Shown in pieces: positions 42,928-53,107 of a DNA stretch of 64,000 nt (its first letter is position 1; every line of letters begins with the position of its first letter). The notes beneath the pieces were generated by a model that saw nothing but the letters and a program-made list of their open reading frames with translations, did not search any database and had not been told where the DNA came from. The stretch lies in the NCBI GenBank assembly GCA_963736505.1, contig CAVTOZ010000001.1, forward strand, positions 434,001 through 498,000, written 5' to 3'. The position numbers and the translations under genes were made by a program. This DNA comes from Solirubrobacter sp963736505. Lineage in GTDB: Bacteria > Actinomycetota > Thermoleophilia > Solirubrobacterales > Solirubrobacteraceae.

Positions 42928-43836
42928 ATGCGGTTGGAGGGTCTCCACCACGTCACGGCGATCACCGCCGAGGCGCAGCTGAACATCGACTTCTACGTCG
43001 AGACGATGGGGCTGCGCATGGTCAAGAAGACGGTCAACTACGACCAGCCCGACGTGTACCACTTCTACTACGGCGACGAGCGGGGCACGCCGGGCTCGAT
43101 CCTGACGTTCTTCGAGTTCCCCGGCGCGCGCGCCGGCCGCCATGGCGACGGGATGGTCCACACGGTGTCCTGGCGCGTCGCCTCCGACGCGGCGCTGGAC
43201 TTCTGGGCCGCGCGGCTCGAGCACGCCGGCCGCCCCGTCGAGCGCCGCACCGGCGCGCTGCACTCCAGCGACCCCGAGGGTCTCGGCATCGAGCTGCTCT
43301 CGGCCGACGGCCGTGCACTGACCGCGACGGCGCCCGGCATCCCGCCCGAGCACGCGCTCCAGGGCTTTCACGGCGTGCGCGCCTACGCGCGCGACCCGCG
43401 CCACTCCGCGCACCTGCTCAACGCGCTCGCGTTCGAGCCGACGCCCGGCGGCTTCTCGCACAAGGTGAACGACGCCTACTACGTCTACGACAACCCGCCC
43501 GAGGACCCCGGCATCCAGGGCGCGGGCTCGGTCCACCACGTCGCCTGGGCGGCGCTGGGCGCCGAGCACCACTCCTGGCGCTCACTCGTGCAGATGGCCG
43601 GCGCCCGCCCGACCGAGATCCGCGACCGCACGTACTTCAAGTCGATCTACTTCCGCGAGCCGTCCGGCGTCCTGTTCGAGATCGCCACGCTGGAGCCCGG
43701 CTTCGCCGTCGACGAGCCGGCCGACGCGCTGGGCGAGTCGCTCGTGCTCCCGGAGCGCCTCGAGTCCCGCCGCGAGCGGCTCGAGCGCATCCTCACGCCG
43801 GTCACGAACCCGCGAGCAACGACCGCCCCGTCATAG
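42928..43836 (+). CDS. Vicinal-oxygen-chelate ring-cleavage dioxygenase, MhqO/PcpA-like
   Basis: A 302-residue protein with two VOC domains. It starts MRLEGLHHVTAITAEAQLNIDFY and has LGLR-type block GLRMVKKTVNYDQPDVYHFYYG, a second metal-site block VHHVAWAALGAEHHSW, and the glutamate in GVLFEIATLEPGF. This pattern is that of (hydro)quinone-cleaving extradiol enzymes such as PcpA, LinE and MhqO. It sits opposite a MarR-type gene, as in quinone-detoxification loci. Its end overlaps gpmI by 35 bp. Confidence 0.9.
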   Translation: MRLEGLHHVTAITAEAQLNIDFYVETMGLRMVKKTVNYDQPDVYHFYYGDERGTPGSILTFFEFPGARAGRHGDGMVHTVSWRVASDAALDFWAARLEHAGRPVERRTGALHSSDPEGLGIELLSADGRALTATAPGIPPEHALQGFHGVRAYARDPRHSAHLLNALAFEPTPGGFSHKVNDAYYVYDNPPEDPGIQGAGSVHHVAWAALGAEHHSWRSLVQMAGARPTEIRDRTYFKSIYFREPSGVLFEIATLEPGFAVDEPADALGESLVLPERLESRRERLERILTPVTNPRATTAPS

Positions 43837-45289
43837 CCGCGGGCTGCTCGATCCCGAGCAGGGCGAGGGCGGTCGGGGCGACGTCGGCGAGGATGCCCTC
43901 GCCGTCGAGCGCGCCGGCGCCGGCGGTGACGATGAACGGCACCGGGTTGAGCGAGTGCGCGGTGTTGACCGAGCCGTCGTCGTTGAGCATGTGATCGGAG
44001 TTGCCGTGGTCGGCGGTGACCAGGCAGGCGCCACCGGCCGCGTGGACCGCCTCGACGATCCGGCCCAGGCACTCGTCGACCGTCTCGACGGCCTTCACCG
44101 CGGCCGGGATCACGCCGGTGTGCCCGACCATGTCGGAGTTCGCGAAGTTGATGATCGCGAACGCCGGCTTCTCGGCCGCGAAGTGCTCGACGAACGCGTC
44201 GGTCGCCTCGCGCGCGCTCATCTCCGGCTTGTAGTCGTAGGTCGGGACGTCGCGCACCGACGGGACGAGCTCGCGCACCTCGCCGGGGTACGGGTGCTCC
44301 TCGCCGCCGTTGAAGAAGTACGTCACGTGCGGGTACTTCTCGGTCTCGGCGACGTGCAGCTGCCCGAGGCCGCGGTCCGCGATCACCTGCGCGATCGTGA
44401 TCTCCGGGCGCTTGGGCGGGAAGACGATCGGATAGTCCCAGTCCTCCTCGTACTGCGCGAGCGTCGTGTAGCGCTCGATCACGCCGGTGCCGCCGCGGTC
44501 GATCTCCGTGAAGTCCGGATCGCACAGGGCGAGCGTGATCTCGCGCATCCGGTCGGGCCGGAAGTTGAACCCGATCACCGAGTCGCCGGGACGGATGCGC
44601 GCCTCCTCGCCGACGGTCGTCGCGGTGATGAACTCGTCCGTCTCGTCGCGCTCGTACGCCGCGCGGGCAGCCTCTTCGGCCGTGTCGAAGTGATGGTCCG
44701 CGCGGCCGTGGACGAGCAGGTCGTAGGCCTTCTGCACGCGGTCCCAGCGCTTGTCGCGGTCCATCGCGAAGTAGCGCCCGATCACGGTGCCGACGCGCGC
44801 GCCCCACGACTCGACCTCGGCCAGGAACGCCGCGCCGCCGGTCGGCGACGTGTCGCGCCCGTCGGTGAACGCGTGCACGATCGCGTTGTCGCCGGCCAGC
44901 TCCACCAAGGCCTTCAGGTGGCGATCGGACGAGTGCACGCCGCCGTCGGACACGAGCCCGATCAGGTGCACGCGCGGGGCGTCCTTCAACGCCGCCAGCA
45001 GGACCTCGTTGGACGCCAGCGAGCCGTCCTCGACCGCGGCGTCGATGCGCGCGAGGTCCTGCGGGACGATCGCGCCGGCGCCGAGGTTGAGGTGGCCGAC
45101 CTCGGAGTTGCCCATCTGCCCCGCGGGGAGCCCGACGCTCTCGCCCATGGCGATCAGCTGCGTGTGCGGGTGCTTCTCCCACAGCTCGTCGAACACGGGC
45201 GTGTCGGCGAGCGAGATCGCGTTGCCGGGGCCGTCGGGCGCCAGGCCCCAGCCGTCGAGCACGATCAGGCAGACGGTGGGGACGCTCAT
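43802..45289 (-). CDS. gpmI: 2,3-bisphosphoglycerate-independent phosphoglycerate mutase
   Basis: A 495-residue alkaline-phosphatase-superfamily enzyme interconverting 3- and 2-phosphoglycerate. The N-terminal metal site is LIVLDGWGLAPDGPGNAI. The catalytic serine lies in GQMGNSEVGHLNLGAG. HAFTDGRDTSP, INFANSDMVGHTG and VTADHGNSDHM follow in order. The start overlaps the tpiA stop by ATGA. It ends the glycolytic operon gap-pgk-tpiA-gpmI. Its 3' end overlaps the convergent dioxygenase by 35 bp. Confidence 0.96.
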   Translation of the reverse strand: MSVPTVCLIVLDGWGLAPDGPGNAISLADTPVFDELWEKHPHTQLIAMGESVGLPAGQMGNSEVGHLNLGAGAIVPQDLARIDAAVEDGSLASNEVLLAALKDAPRVHLIGLVSDGGVHSSDRHLKALVELAGDNAIVHAFTDGRDTSPTGGAAFLAEVESWGARVGTVIGRYFAMDRDKRWDRVQKAYDLLVHGRADHHFDTAEEAARAAYERDETDEFITATTVGEEARIRPGDSVIGFNFRPDRMREITLALCDPDFTEIDRGGTGVIERYTTLAQYEEDWDYPIVFPPKRPEITIAQVIADRGLGQLHVAETEKYPHVTYFFNGGEEHPYPGEVRELVPSVRDVPTYDYKPEMSAREATDAFVEHFAAEKPAFAIINFANSDMVGHTGVIPAAVKAVETVDECLGRIVEAVHAAGGACLVTADHGNSDHMLNDDGSVNTAHSLNPVPFIVTAGAGALDGEGILADVAPTALALLGIEQPAAMTGRSLLAGS

Positions 45290-46047
45290 CCGCGTGCGAT
45301 CCCCACCAGCGTCGCGAACGACTCCGGATCGAGCGAGGCGCCGCCGATCAGCGCGCCGTCGACGTCGGGCAGGGCGTACAGCTCGCCGGCGTTGTCGGGC
45401 TTGCACGAGCCGCCGTAGAGGATCCGCACCTTGGTACCCGCTTCCTTGTCGAATCCCTGGACGAGCGCGCGGACGAACCCGCAGGCGTCCTGCGCCTGCT
45501 CGGGCGTGGCGACGATGCCGGTGCCGATCGCCCAGATCGGCTCGTACGCGACGACGACGAGGTGCAGCTGGTCCTTCGGGACCTTCTCGAGCCCCTCCTG
45601 GACCTGGTGGCGCAGCTTGCGCTCGGTGTCGCCGCGGTCGCGCTCCTCCTCGGTCTCGCCCACGCAGAGGATCGGCGTGAAGCCGGCCTCCAGCGCGCGC
45701 GGGACCTTCAGCTGCAGCGCGCGATCGGTCTCGTTGTAGTACTGGCGCCGCTCGGAGTGGCCGAGGATCACGCCCTGGACGTCGATCTCGCTCAGCATCG
45801 GCGCCGTGACCTCGCCGGTGTAGGCGCCCTCGTCCTTCTCGTGCATGTTCTGCGCGAACACCTGCACGGCGCTGCCGCGCGCGGAGTCGACCGCGGCCTG
45901 CAGCGAGAGGTACGGCGGGCAGATCGCGATGTCGACGTCCTCGACCGCGCCGATCCTCGGCAGCAGCGCCGAGATCGTCTCCTCGGTGTCGGCGATCGTC
46001 TTGTTCATCTTCCAGTTGCCGGCGATGAACTTCCTGCGCGCGCTCAT
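45286..46047 (-). CDS. tpiA: Triosephosphate isomerase
   Basis: A 253-residue TIM barrel. GNWKMNK (10-16) with the catalytic lysine, GHSERRQYY with the electrophilic histidine, and the catalytic glutamate loop AYEPIWAIGTG are intact, as is the phosphate loop ILYGGSCKPDNA. It lies between pgk and gpmI with four-base overlaps on both sides, which indicates coupled translation of lower glycolysis enzymes. Confidence 0.97.
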   Translation of the reverse strand: MSARRKFIAGNWKMNKTIADTEETISALLPRIGAVEDVDIAICPPYLSLQAAVDSARGSAVQVFAQNMHEKDEGAYTGEVTAPMLSEIDVQGVILGHSERRQYYNETDRALQLKVPRALEAGFTPILCVGETEEERDRGDTERKLRHQVQEGLEKVPKDQLHLVVVAYEPIWAIGTGIVATPEQAQDACGFVRALVQGFDKEAGTKVRILYGGSCKPDNAGELYALPDVDGALIGGASLDPESFATLVGIARG

Positions 46048-47160
46048 GACAGCGCCACCACCCCGGGCAGCTCGCGCCCTTCGATCAGCTCCAGCGACGC
46101 GCCGCCGCCTGTCGACAGGTGGTCGACGCGGTCGGCCAGCCCGAACTGCTTGAGCGCCGCGGCGGAGTCGCCGCCGCCGACGACCGTCGTCGCGTCCGTC
46201 GCCGCCATCGCCTCGGCCACCGCACGGGTGCCCGCCGCGAACGGCGCGAGCTCGAACGCGCCCATCGGCCCGTTCCAGAACACGGTCCCCGCGGCGGCGA
46301 TCGTCGCGGCGTAGCGCTCGGACGTGCCGGGGCCGATGTCGAGCCCCATCCAGCCGTCCGGGACGTCGACCTCGTCGAGCCGGCGCACCTCGGTGTCGGC
46401 CTTGAACTCGCGCCCGGCGACGAGGTCGGTCGGGAGCTCGAGCTTGGGGTCGTCCATCACCTTCGAAGCCGGCTCCACGCCCTCCTGCTCGCACAGCGAC
46501 GACCCGACGTCATGGCCTTGGGCCTTGAAGAACGGGAAGCACATCGCGCCGCCGATCAGGACCGTGTCCGCGCGCTGCAGGAACGCCTCCAGCACGCCGA
46601 TCTTGTCGGTCACCTTGGCGCCGCCGACGACCGCCACGAGCGGCCGCCGGGGGTTCTCGAGGATGCCGTTGAGCGTCGCGACCTCGCGCTCCAGCAGCCG
46701 CCCGGCCGCGGACGGCAGCAGGTGCGCGACACCCTCGGTCGAGGCGTGCGCGCGGTGCGCGGCGCCGAACGCGTCGTTGACGTAGACGTCCGCGAGCGCG
46801 GCGTAGCGCTTGGCCAGCTCCGGGTCGTTCTTCGTCTCGCCCGGCTCGAAGCGCACGTTCTCCACCATCACGACGTCGCCCTCGGGCACGTCGTCGAGGT
46901 CGGGCGCGAGGACGACCTCCTCGCCCAGCAGCTCCGACAGCCGCTCCGCGGCCGGGCGCAGCGAGAACTTCTCATCGCGCTGCCCCTTGGGCCGGCCGAG
47001 GTGGGCGAGCAGGATCAGCCGCGCATGCTTGGAGCGCAGCTCGCGCAGCGTCGGCAGCGCCGCCTGGATGCGGGCGTCGTCGGTGATGTGCCGATCCTCG
47101 TCCAACGGGACGTTGAAGTCCACGCGGACGAGGACGCGCTTGCCCTCGACGTCGAGATCG

Positions 47161-47174
<14 letters not shown>
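46044..47174 (-). CDS. pgk: Phosphoglycerate kinase
   Basis: A 376-residue two-domain kinase. It has RVDFNVPLD, AHLGRPKGQ, VMVENVRFEPGETKND and VNDAFGAAHRAHAST in the substrate domain, and VVGGAKVTDKIGVLE and a C-terminal TVVGGGDSAAALKQFG in the nucleotide domain. GTG 47174 is preferred because it follows AAGGTG and gives the family start VRTLDDLDVEGKRVLVRVDF; it overlaps gap by 14 bp. Longer starts run back into gap. Confidence 0.96.
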
Positions 47175-48180
<1,006 letters not shown>

Positions 48181-48233
48181 GGGAGGGACCCTTTCCGAGG
48201 TGAGAGAGGCGGCGGGTCAGGCTACCGAAGTCG

Positions 48234-49163
48234 TCAGCGCCGGCGAGAGACGCGGTCGACGTCGCGGTGCGCGACCTCGACGAAGTATTCCGGGCGATCG
48301 CGGAAGACCTCGCCCAGGTGCTCGGCGATCGTGACCGAGCGGTGGCGGCCGCCGGTGCAGCCGATCGCGATCATCAGGTGCGCCTTGCCCTCGGCGACGT
48401 ACTGCGGGAGCAGGAACTCCAGCAGCGGCACGACGTGGCCGTAGAACTCGTCCAGCCGCCCGTCGCGCCCGACGTAGGAGACGATCCGCTGGTCGAACCC
48501 CGTCAGCGGGCGCAGGTCCGGCTCGTAGTGCGGGTTCGGCAGGAAGCGGACGTCGAACGCGAGGTCGGCGTCGCGCGGCGGCCCGTGCTTGTGGCCGAAC
48601 GACGTGATCGTGACGGCGAGCCGGCCGGGCGACGCGGGCGAGAGCAGCTCGTCGGCGACCTTGCGGCGCAGCGCCGCGGCCGACAGGCCCGAGGTGTCGA
48701 TCACGATGTCGGCGCGCTCGCGCACCGGCGCGAGCAGCTCCACCTCGGCGCGGATGCCGTCGATCACGCTGCCGTGCGGCGACAGCGGGTGGCGCCGGCG
48801 CGTCTCCTTGTAGCGGTTGACGAGGTCCTCCTCGTCGGCGCTGAGGAAGACGACGCGGTGCTGCACGCCGGTCTCGCTCAGCTGGTCGAGCACGCCCGCC
48901 AGCGCGGCGAGGTACTCGCCGCCGCGCGAGTCGCACACGACGGCCGCGAGCTCGACCTTGGAGCCCTCGTGCAGGAACAGATCCGACAGCGAGCGGATCA
49001 TCTCGGCAGGCAGGTTGTCGACGCAGAAGTAGCCGGCGTCCTCGAACACGTTCATCGCCGACGACTTGCCGGCGCCGGAGAGACCGGAGATGACGACCAG
49101 GTCCTGCAGGCGCGAGCCCGGGCGGCGCCCTTCCAGCGGCTCGTCGCGCACGGCGTTGGGCAT
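48234..49163 (-). CDS. rapZ: RNase adapter protein / nucleotide-binding protein RapZ (YvcJ family)
   Basis: A 309-residue protein. The N-terminal P-loop is VVISGLSGAGKSSAMN and a Walker-B-like CVDNLP follows. The C-terminal domain contains FGHKHGPPRDADLAFDVRFLPNPHY and IAIGCTGGRHRSVTIAEHL, the family signature. In enterobacteria RapZ controls amino-sugar synthesis through RNase E; its actinobacterial role is unclear. It follows uvrC with no gap (TGA then ATG). Confidence 0.95.
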   Translation of the reverse strand: MPNAVRDEPLEGRRPGSRLQDLVVISGLSGAGKSSAMNVFEDAGYFCVDNLPAEMIRSLSDLFLHEGSKVELAAVVCDSRGGEYLAALAGVLDQLSETGVQHRVVFLSADEEDLVNRYKETRRRHPLSPHGSVIDGIRAEVELLAPVRERADIVIDTSGLSAAALRRKVADELLSPASPGRLAVTITSFGHKHGPPRDADLAFDVRFLPNPHYEPDLRPLTGFDQRIVSYVGRDGRLDEFYGHVVPLLEFLLPQYVAEGKAHLMIAIGCTGGRHRSVTIAEHLGEVFRDRPEYFVEVAHRDVDRVSRRR

Positions 49164-51059
49164 TCAGCGGCCTGTCTTGTTGAGATGGGCGTACAGGGCG
49201 CGCGCGACCTTGGGCGGGAAGCCGGGCACGTTCTCGAGCTCCTCGCGCGTGGCCGAGAGGACGCCGTCGGGCGAGCCGAAGTGCTGCAGCAGCGCGCGCT
49301 TGCGGGCCGGGCCGATGCCCGGGAGGTCGTCCATGATCGATTCGGTCATCGCCTTGTCGCGTCGGAGCCGGTGATGCGTGATGGCGAAACGATGCGCCTC
49401 GTCCCGGACGCGTTGCAGCAGCTGCAGCTCCGGCGTCTCGTGCGGGAGCACGATCGGGGCCTGCATGCCGGGCACGAAGACCTCCTCGATCCGCTTGGCG
49501 AGCGACATGACCGCGACGCCGCGCTCGCGGAAGCCCTGCAGCGGCTCCAGGCCCGCGGCGAGCTGGCCCTTGCCGCCGTCGATCACCACGAGGTTCGGCA
49601 GCGCGCCGAACGACGCGTCGCGCTCGGCGTCGTACGGCGAGCGCTCCGACTGCTTGTGCCACTGGGCGTAGCGGCGCGAGAGCACCTCCCCCATCGCGGC
49701 GAAATCATCGCCGGAGTCGACCTCGCGAATGGTGAAACGGCGGTAATCGCTCTTCTTCGGCGCACCGCCCTCGAACACGACCATCGACGCGACCGTGTGC
49801 GTGCCGCCCATGTGCGAGATGTCGAAGCACTCGATCCGCACGGGCAGCGCGTCGAGCTTCAGCGCCGCCTGCAGGCCGGTGAGCGACTCCACGCGCTGCT
49901 GGCGGCGGCGCTCGAGCTTGAGCTTCTCCTGGTCGAGCGCGAGCCGCGCGTTGCGCTCCGCGAGGTCGAGGATGCGGCGCTTGCCGCCGCGCTCGGCGGC
50001 GCGGATCTCGACCGGGCCGCTGCGGCGCTCGGCCAGCAGCTCGCCGAGCAGCTCCAGCTCCGAGCCCTCGGTCAGGTCGGCCTGGACGACGATCAGGCTC
50101 GGGATCGAGAGCGAGCTCGCGTAGTACTGGAGCATGAACTCCTCGGCGACGATCGCCGGCGCCTGCTCGGCCTGGTTCTCCAGGTAGAACGACTGGCGGT
50201 CGCTGAGGACCCCGTCGCGGACCTGGAAGACCTGGGCGTTGGCCTCGATCCCCTCGACCGCGACGGCGACGGCGTCGTAGGTCCCGGCGCCGCCCTCGGA
50301 CACGCGCTGGCGCTCCAGCAGCGCGCGCACCGACTGCAGCCGGTTGCGTTCGACCGTGGCCTGCTCGTAGTCGCGCTCGCCCGCCGCGTGGAACATGCGC
50401 TTCTCGAGGTCGCGCTCGATCTGCTTGAAGCGGCCGCCGAGGAACGTCATCACGCCGTCGATGCCCTCGCGGTACTCCTCCTTGGAGACGTAGCCGACAC
50501 AGGGCGCCCCGCAGCGCTTGATGTAGTAGTCCAGGCACGGCGAGCCGCTGTGGCGGCCCGGTTCCGCCCCTTCGCAGGAGCGGAACAGGAAGATCTTGCC
50601 GAGCAGGTCGAGCGTCCCGCGCACACGCTTGGCCGACGAGTACGGCCCGAAGTAGGCGCGCTCGCGCTTATGCCGCTCGCGCGTGAAGTAGACGCGCGGG
50701 AAGTCCTCGTCGAGGCTGATCGCGATGTACGGGTACGACTTGTCGTCGCGCAGCCGGATGTTGAACTTCGGCTTGTACTGCTTGATGAAGTTCTGCTCGG
50801 TCAGCAGCGCCTCGGCCTCGGTCTGCACGATCAGCGACTCGATGTGGTCGATCTCGTCGGTCAGCGCGGTCGTGCCGTAGACCGCCGGATTCGAGAAGTG
50901 GCTGGCCACGCGCTTGCGGACCGACTTCGCCTTGCCGACGTAGATCACGCGCCCGCGGGCGTCGCGGAACAGGTACACGCCGGGCTGGTCTGGAAGGGCC
51001 CGGCGCTGCTCGCGCAGCCGTGCGTCTCGGGCCTCTGCGGGTGGCGTGTCGATGGCCAT
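49164..51059 (-). CDS. uvrC: Excinuclease ABC subunit C
   Basis: A 631-residue nucleotide-excision-repair nuclease. The GIY-YIG domain is at the N-terminus (PGVYLFRDARGRVIYVGKAKSVRKR). The cysteine cluster region reads CEGAEPGRHSGSPCLDYYIKRCGAPCVG. The UVR helix, the RNase H-like second nuclease domain (ECFDISHMGGTHTVASMVVFEGG, VIDGGKGQLAAGL) and C-terminal helix-hairpin-helix motifs (DLPGIGPARKRALLQHFG) follow. No LexA-like box is seen upstream. Confidence 0.96.
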   Translation of the reverse strand: MAIDTPPAEARDARLREQRRALPDQPGVYLFRDARGRVIYVGKAKSVRKRVASHFSNPAVYGTTALTDEIDHIESLIVQTEAEALLTEQNFIKQYKPKFNIRLRDDKSYPYIAISLDEDFPRVYFTRERHKRERAYFGPYSSAKRVRGTLDLLGKIFLFRSCEGAEPGRHSGSPCLDYYIKRCGAPCVGYVSKEEYREGIDGVMTFLGGRFKQIERDLEKRMFHAAGERDYEQATVERNRLQSVRALLERQRVSEGGAGTYDAVAVAVEGIEANAQVFQVRDGVLSDRQSFYLENQAEQAPAIVAEEFMLQYYASSLSIPSLIVVQADLTEGSELELLGELLAERRSGPVEIRAAERGGKRRILDLAERNARLALDQEKLKLERRRQQRVESLTGLQAALKLDALPVRIECFDISHMGGTHTVASMVVFEGGAPKKSDYRRFTIREVDSGDDFAAMGEVLSRRYAQWHKQSERSPYDAERDASFGALPNLVVIDGGKGQLAAGLEPLQGFRERGVAVMSLAKRIEEVFVPGMQAPIVLPHETPELQLLQRVRDEAHRFAITHHRLRRDKAMTESIMDDLPGIGPARKRALLQHFGSPDGVLSATREELENVPGFPPKVARALYAHLNKTGR

Positions 51060-51143
51060 TCGGTGCTCCTATGAGCTTAGAGGCGCGCGATCTTAAGTCT
51101 CCCTTTAAGCAACTCCAGGGGTGGGGATCGGGTTCCGTGACCT

Positions 51144-52088
51144 ATGCGAATGAGGAAAATCGTCCCGCTGGTCGCACTCGCGGCCATGATGCTCGCCGTG
51201 CCGACGGCCGCTTCCGCGAACTACCGCGTCGGCCTGAGCGAGCAGAGCCCGGCGCTGTTCAGCCAGCCGGCGTGGCAGTCCCTGAAGCTCAAGCGCGTTC
51301 GTTACATCGTCGCGTGGGACTACTACAAAGACCCCGGGCAGGTCGCCGAGGCCGACGGCTTCCTGAACGCCGCCCACGCCGCCGGGCAGGACGTGCTCGT
51401 CGCGTTCTCGGCTCGTCGCGGCTGCTACGTCAACGGCAAGTACTCGAGGTCGAAGGCCTGCAAGGCGCCTTCCACGTCGGCGTACAAGTCGGCCGTGACG
51501 CGCTTCCACAAGGCGTATCCCTTCGTGAAGACGTTCTCGCCGTGGAACGAGGAGAATCACGTCTCCCAGCCGACGCACTCGAGCCCGCACCGCGCCGTCC
51601 TGTACTACGACACCCTGCGCAGGGCGTGCAAGGGCTGCACCGTGATGGCTGCCGACGTGCTCGACCAGAGCAACGTCACGAGCTGGCTGCGCAGCTTCCT
51701 GCACTTCTCGCACGGCCGCGGCACGATCTGGGGCCTGCACAACTACAAGGACGTCAACCGCAAGCAGTCCAAGGGGCTGACGAACGTGCTCAAGACCGTC
51801 CCGGGCCAGCTGTGGCTGACCGAGACGGGCGGCATCGTGACGTTCCTGCCGAGCTTCAAGACGTCGATCGCGCGCGCGTCGTCGGCGACGAAGTACATGT
51901 TCACGCTCGCCGACCGCTACGACTCCAAGCGCAGCGGCTACCGCTCGAAGCTGACGCGGCTGTACGTCTACCGCTGGTTCGGCGAGGCGCCCGGCGCCCG
52001 CTTCGACGCCGGCCTCGTGAACCCGGACGGCTCGGCCCGCCCGGCGCTGGCGCAGTTCGAGAAGTACGCCAAGCACCGCCTGAAGTAG
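51144..52088 (+). CDS. Secreted TIM-barrel glycoside-hydrolase-like protein
   Basis: A 314-residue protein with a signal peptide (KIVPLVALAAMMLAVPTAASA). The mature part resembles clan A (GH5/GH39-like) barrels: KTFSPWNEENHV carries the acid/base glutamate after Asn, LHNYKD follows, and LWLTETGG carries a candidate nucleophile glutamate. Two Cys pairs (GCYV...KACK and RACKGCTV) could be disulfides. The substrate is unknown; a cell-wall or exopolysaccharide target is possible. It is divergent from uvrC. Confidence 0.75.
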   Translation: MRMRKIVPLVALAAMMLAVPTAASANYRVGLSEQSPALFSQPAWQSLKLKRVRYIVAWDYYKDPGQVAEADGFLNAAHAAGQDVLVAFSARRGCYVNGKYSRSKACKAPSTSAYKSAVTRFHKAYPFVKTFSPWNEENHVSQPTHSSPHRAVLYYDTLRRACKGCTVMAADVLDQSNVTSWLRSFLHFSHGRGTIWGLHNYKDVNRKQSKGLTNVLKTVPGQLWLTETGGIVTFLPSFKTSIARASSATKYMFTLADRYDSKRSGYRSKLTRLYVYRWFGEAPGARFDAGLVNPDGSARPALAQFEKYAKHRLK

Positions 52089-52099
52089 CGTCCCGGAGC

Positions 52100-53107
52100 G
52101 TGAATTCGCTCGTCAATCTCTACTCAGACACGCAGACTCGCCCGACGCCGGAGATGCGTCGGGCGATGGCCGAGGCCGAGGTGGGTGACGAGCAGCGCTT
52201 CGAGGATCCGACGGTCACGGAGCTGTGCACGCGCGTCGCCGCGCTGCTCGGCTTCGAGGCCGCCGTGTTCCTGCCCTCGGGCACGATGTGCAACGAGATC
52301 GCCTTCCGGTTGCACATCCGCCCGGGCGGCGACGAGGTGATCCTGCACCGCAGCGCGCACCCGCTGATCGCCGAGGCCGGCGGCCCGGCCGCGTTCGTCG
52401 GCGCGATGGTGCACCCGCTCGACACGCCCGCCGGGATCTTCAGCGGCGACGACGTGCGCGCCGCGCTGCGCTTCCCGGACCGCTACTCGCCGCGCTCGCG
52501 GCTCGTCTCCGTCGAGCAGACGACGAACATGGCCGGCGGCCGCGTGTGGCCGCTCGAGCAGGTCCGCGGCGTCGTCGCCGTCGCGAAGGAGGCGGGCCTG
52601 CGGCTGCACATGGACGGCGCGCGGCTGATGAACGCGGTCGTCGCGGCCGGCGTGCCGGCCGCGGAGTTCACCGCCGGCTTCGACACCGCGTGGCTGGACC
52701 TCACGAAGGGGCTCGGCGCGCCGGTCGGCGCCGTGCTGGCCGGCTCGGCCGAGCTGATCGAGGAGGCGTGGCGCTACAAGCAGATGATCGGCGGCGCGAT
52801 GCGCCAGGCCGGCATCCTCGCCGCCGCCGGCCTGTACGCGCTCGACCACAACGTCGACCGCCTGGCCGACGATCACGCCAACGCGCGCGCGCTGGCGGAC
52901 GGCTTGTCGGCGGCCGGCTTCCCGGTCTGGCCGCTCGACACCAACATCGTGATCTTCGACGTGCCGGGGGACGCGAGCGCGTTCTGCGCTTCGCTCGAAG
53001 CCCGCGGCGTGCGGATGGGCGCGATCGGGTCCTCGACCGTGCGCGCGGTCACGCACCTCGACGTCGACGCCGCCGGGATCGCGCGCGCCCTCGAAGCGCT
53101 CGCGTAG
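52100..53107 (+). CDS. Low-specificity L-threonine aldolase (beta-eliminating lyase family)
   Basis: A 335-residue PLP enzyme. YSDTQTRPTPEMRRAM opens the fold, FLPSGTMCNEIAF binds the cofactor phosphate, and HMDGARLMNAVVAAG and WLDLTKGLGAPVGAVL carry the aspartate and the PLP lysine. It cleaves L-threonine/allo-threonine to glycine and acetaldehyde. It starts at GTG 52100 behind CCCGGAGC. Its last 235 bp are overlapped on the other strand by the frame of the MFS gene. Confidence 0.93.
   Translation: MNSLVNLYSDTQTRPTPEMRRAMAEAEVGDEQRFEDPTVTELCTRVAALLGFEAAVFLPSGTMCNEIAFRLHIRPGGDEVILHRSAHPLIAEAGGPAAFVGAMVHPLDTPAGIFSGDDVRAALRFPDRYSPRSRLVSVEQTTNMAGGRVWPLEQVRGVVAVAKEAGLRLHMDGARLMNAVVAAGVPAAEFTAGFDTAWLDLTKGLGAPVGAVLAGSAELIEEAWRYKQMIGGAMRQAGILAAAGLYALDHNVDRLADDHANARALADGLSAAGFPVWPLDTNIVIFDVPGDASAFCASLEARGVRMGAIGSSTVRAVTHLDVDAAGIARALEALA

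Noticed and set aside
48267..51074. 935-codon plus-strand frame opposite uvrC and rapZ
   Set aside because: Antisense shadow; both minus-strand genes have full family motifs.
51114..51136. Third copy of the G-rich hairpin motif upstream of the glycosidase-like gene
   Set aside because: GGGGTGGGGATCGGGTTCC shares runs of G but lacks the GGGTGGGTGGGG-N7-CCC arrangement.
51060..51143. LexA/SOS box upstream of uvrC
   Set aside because: No GAAC-N4-GTTC-like sequence was found. Only a weak CTTAA/TTAAG dyad is present.
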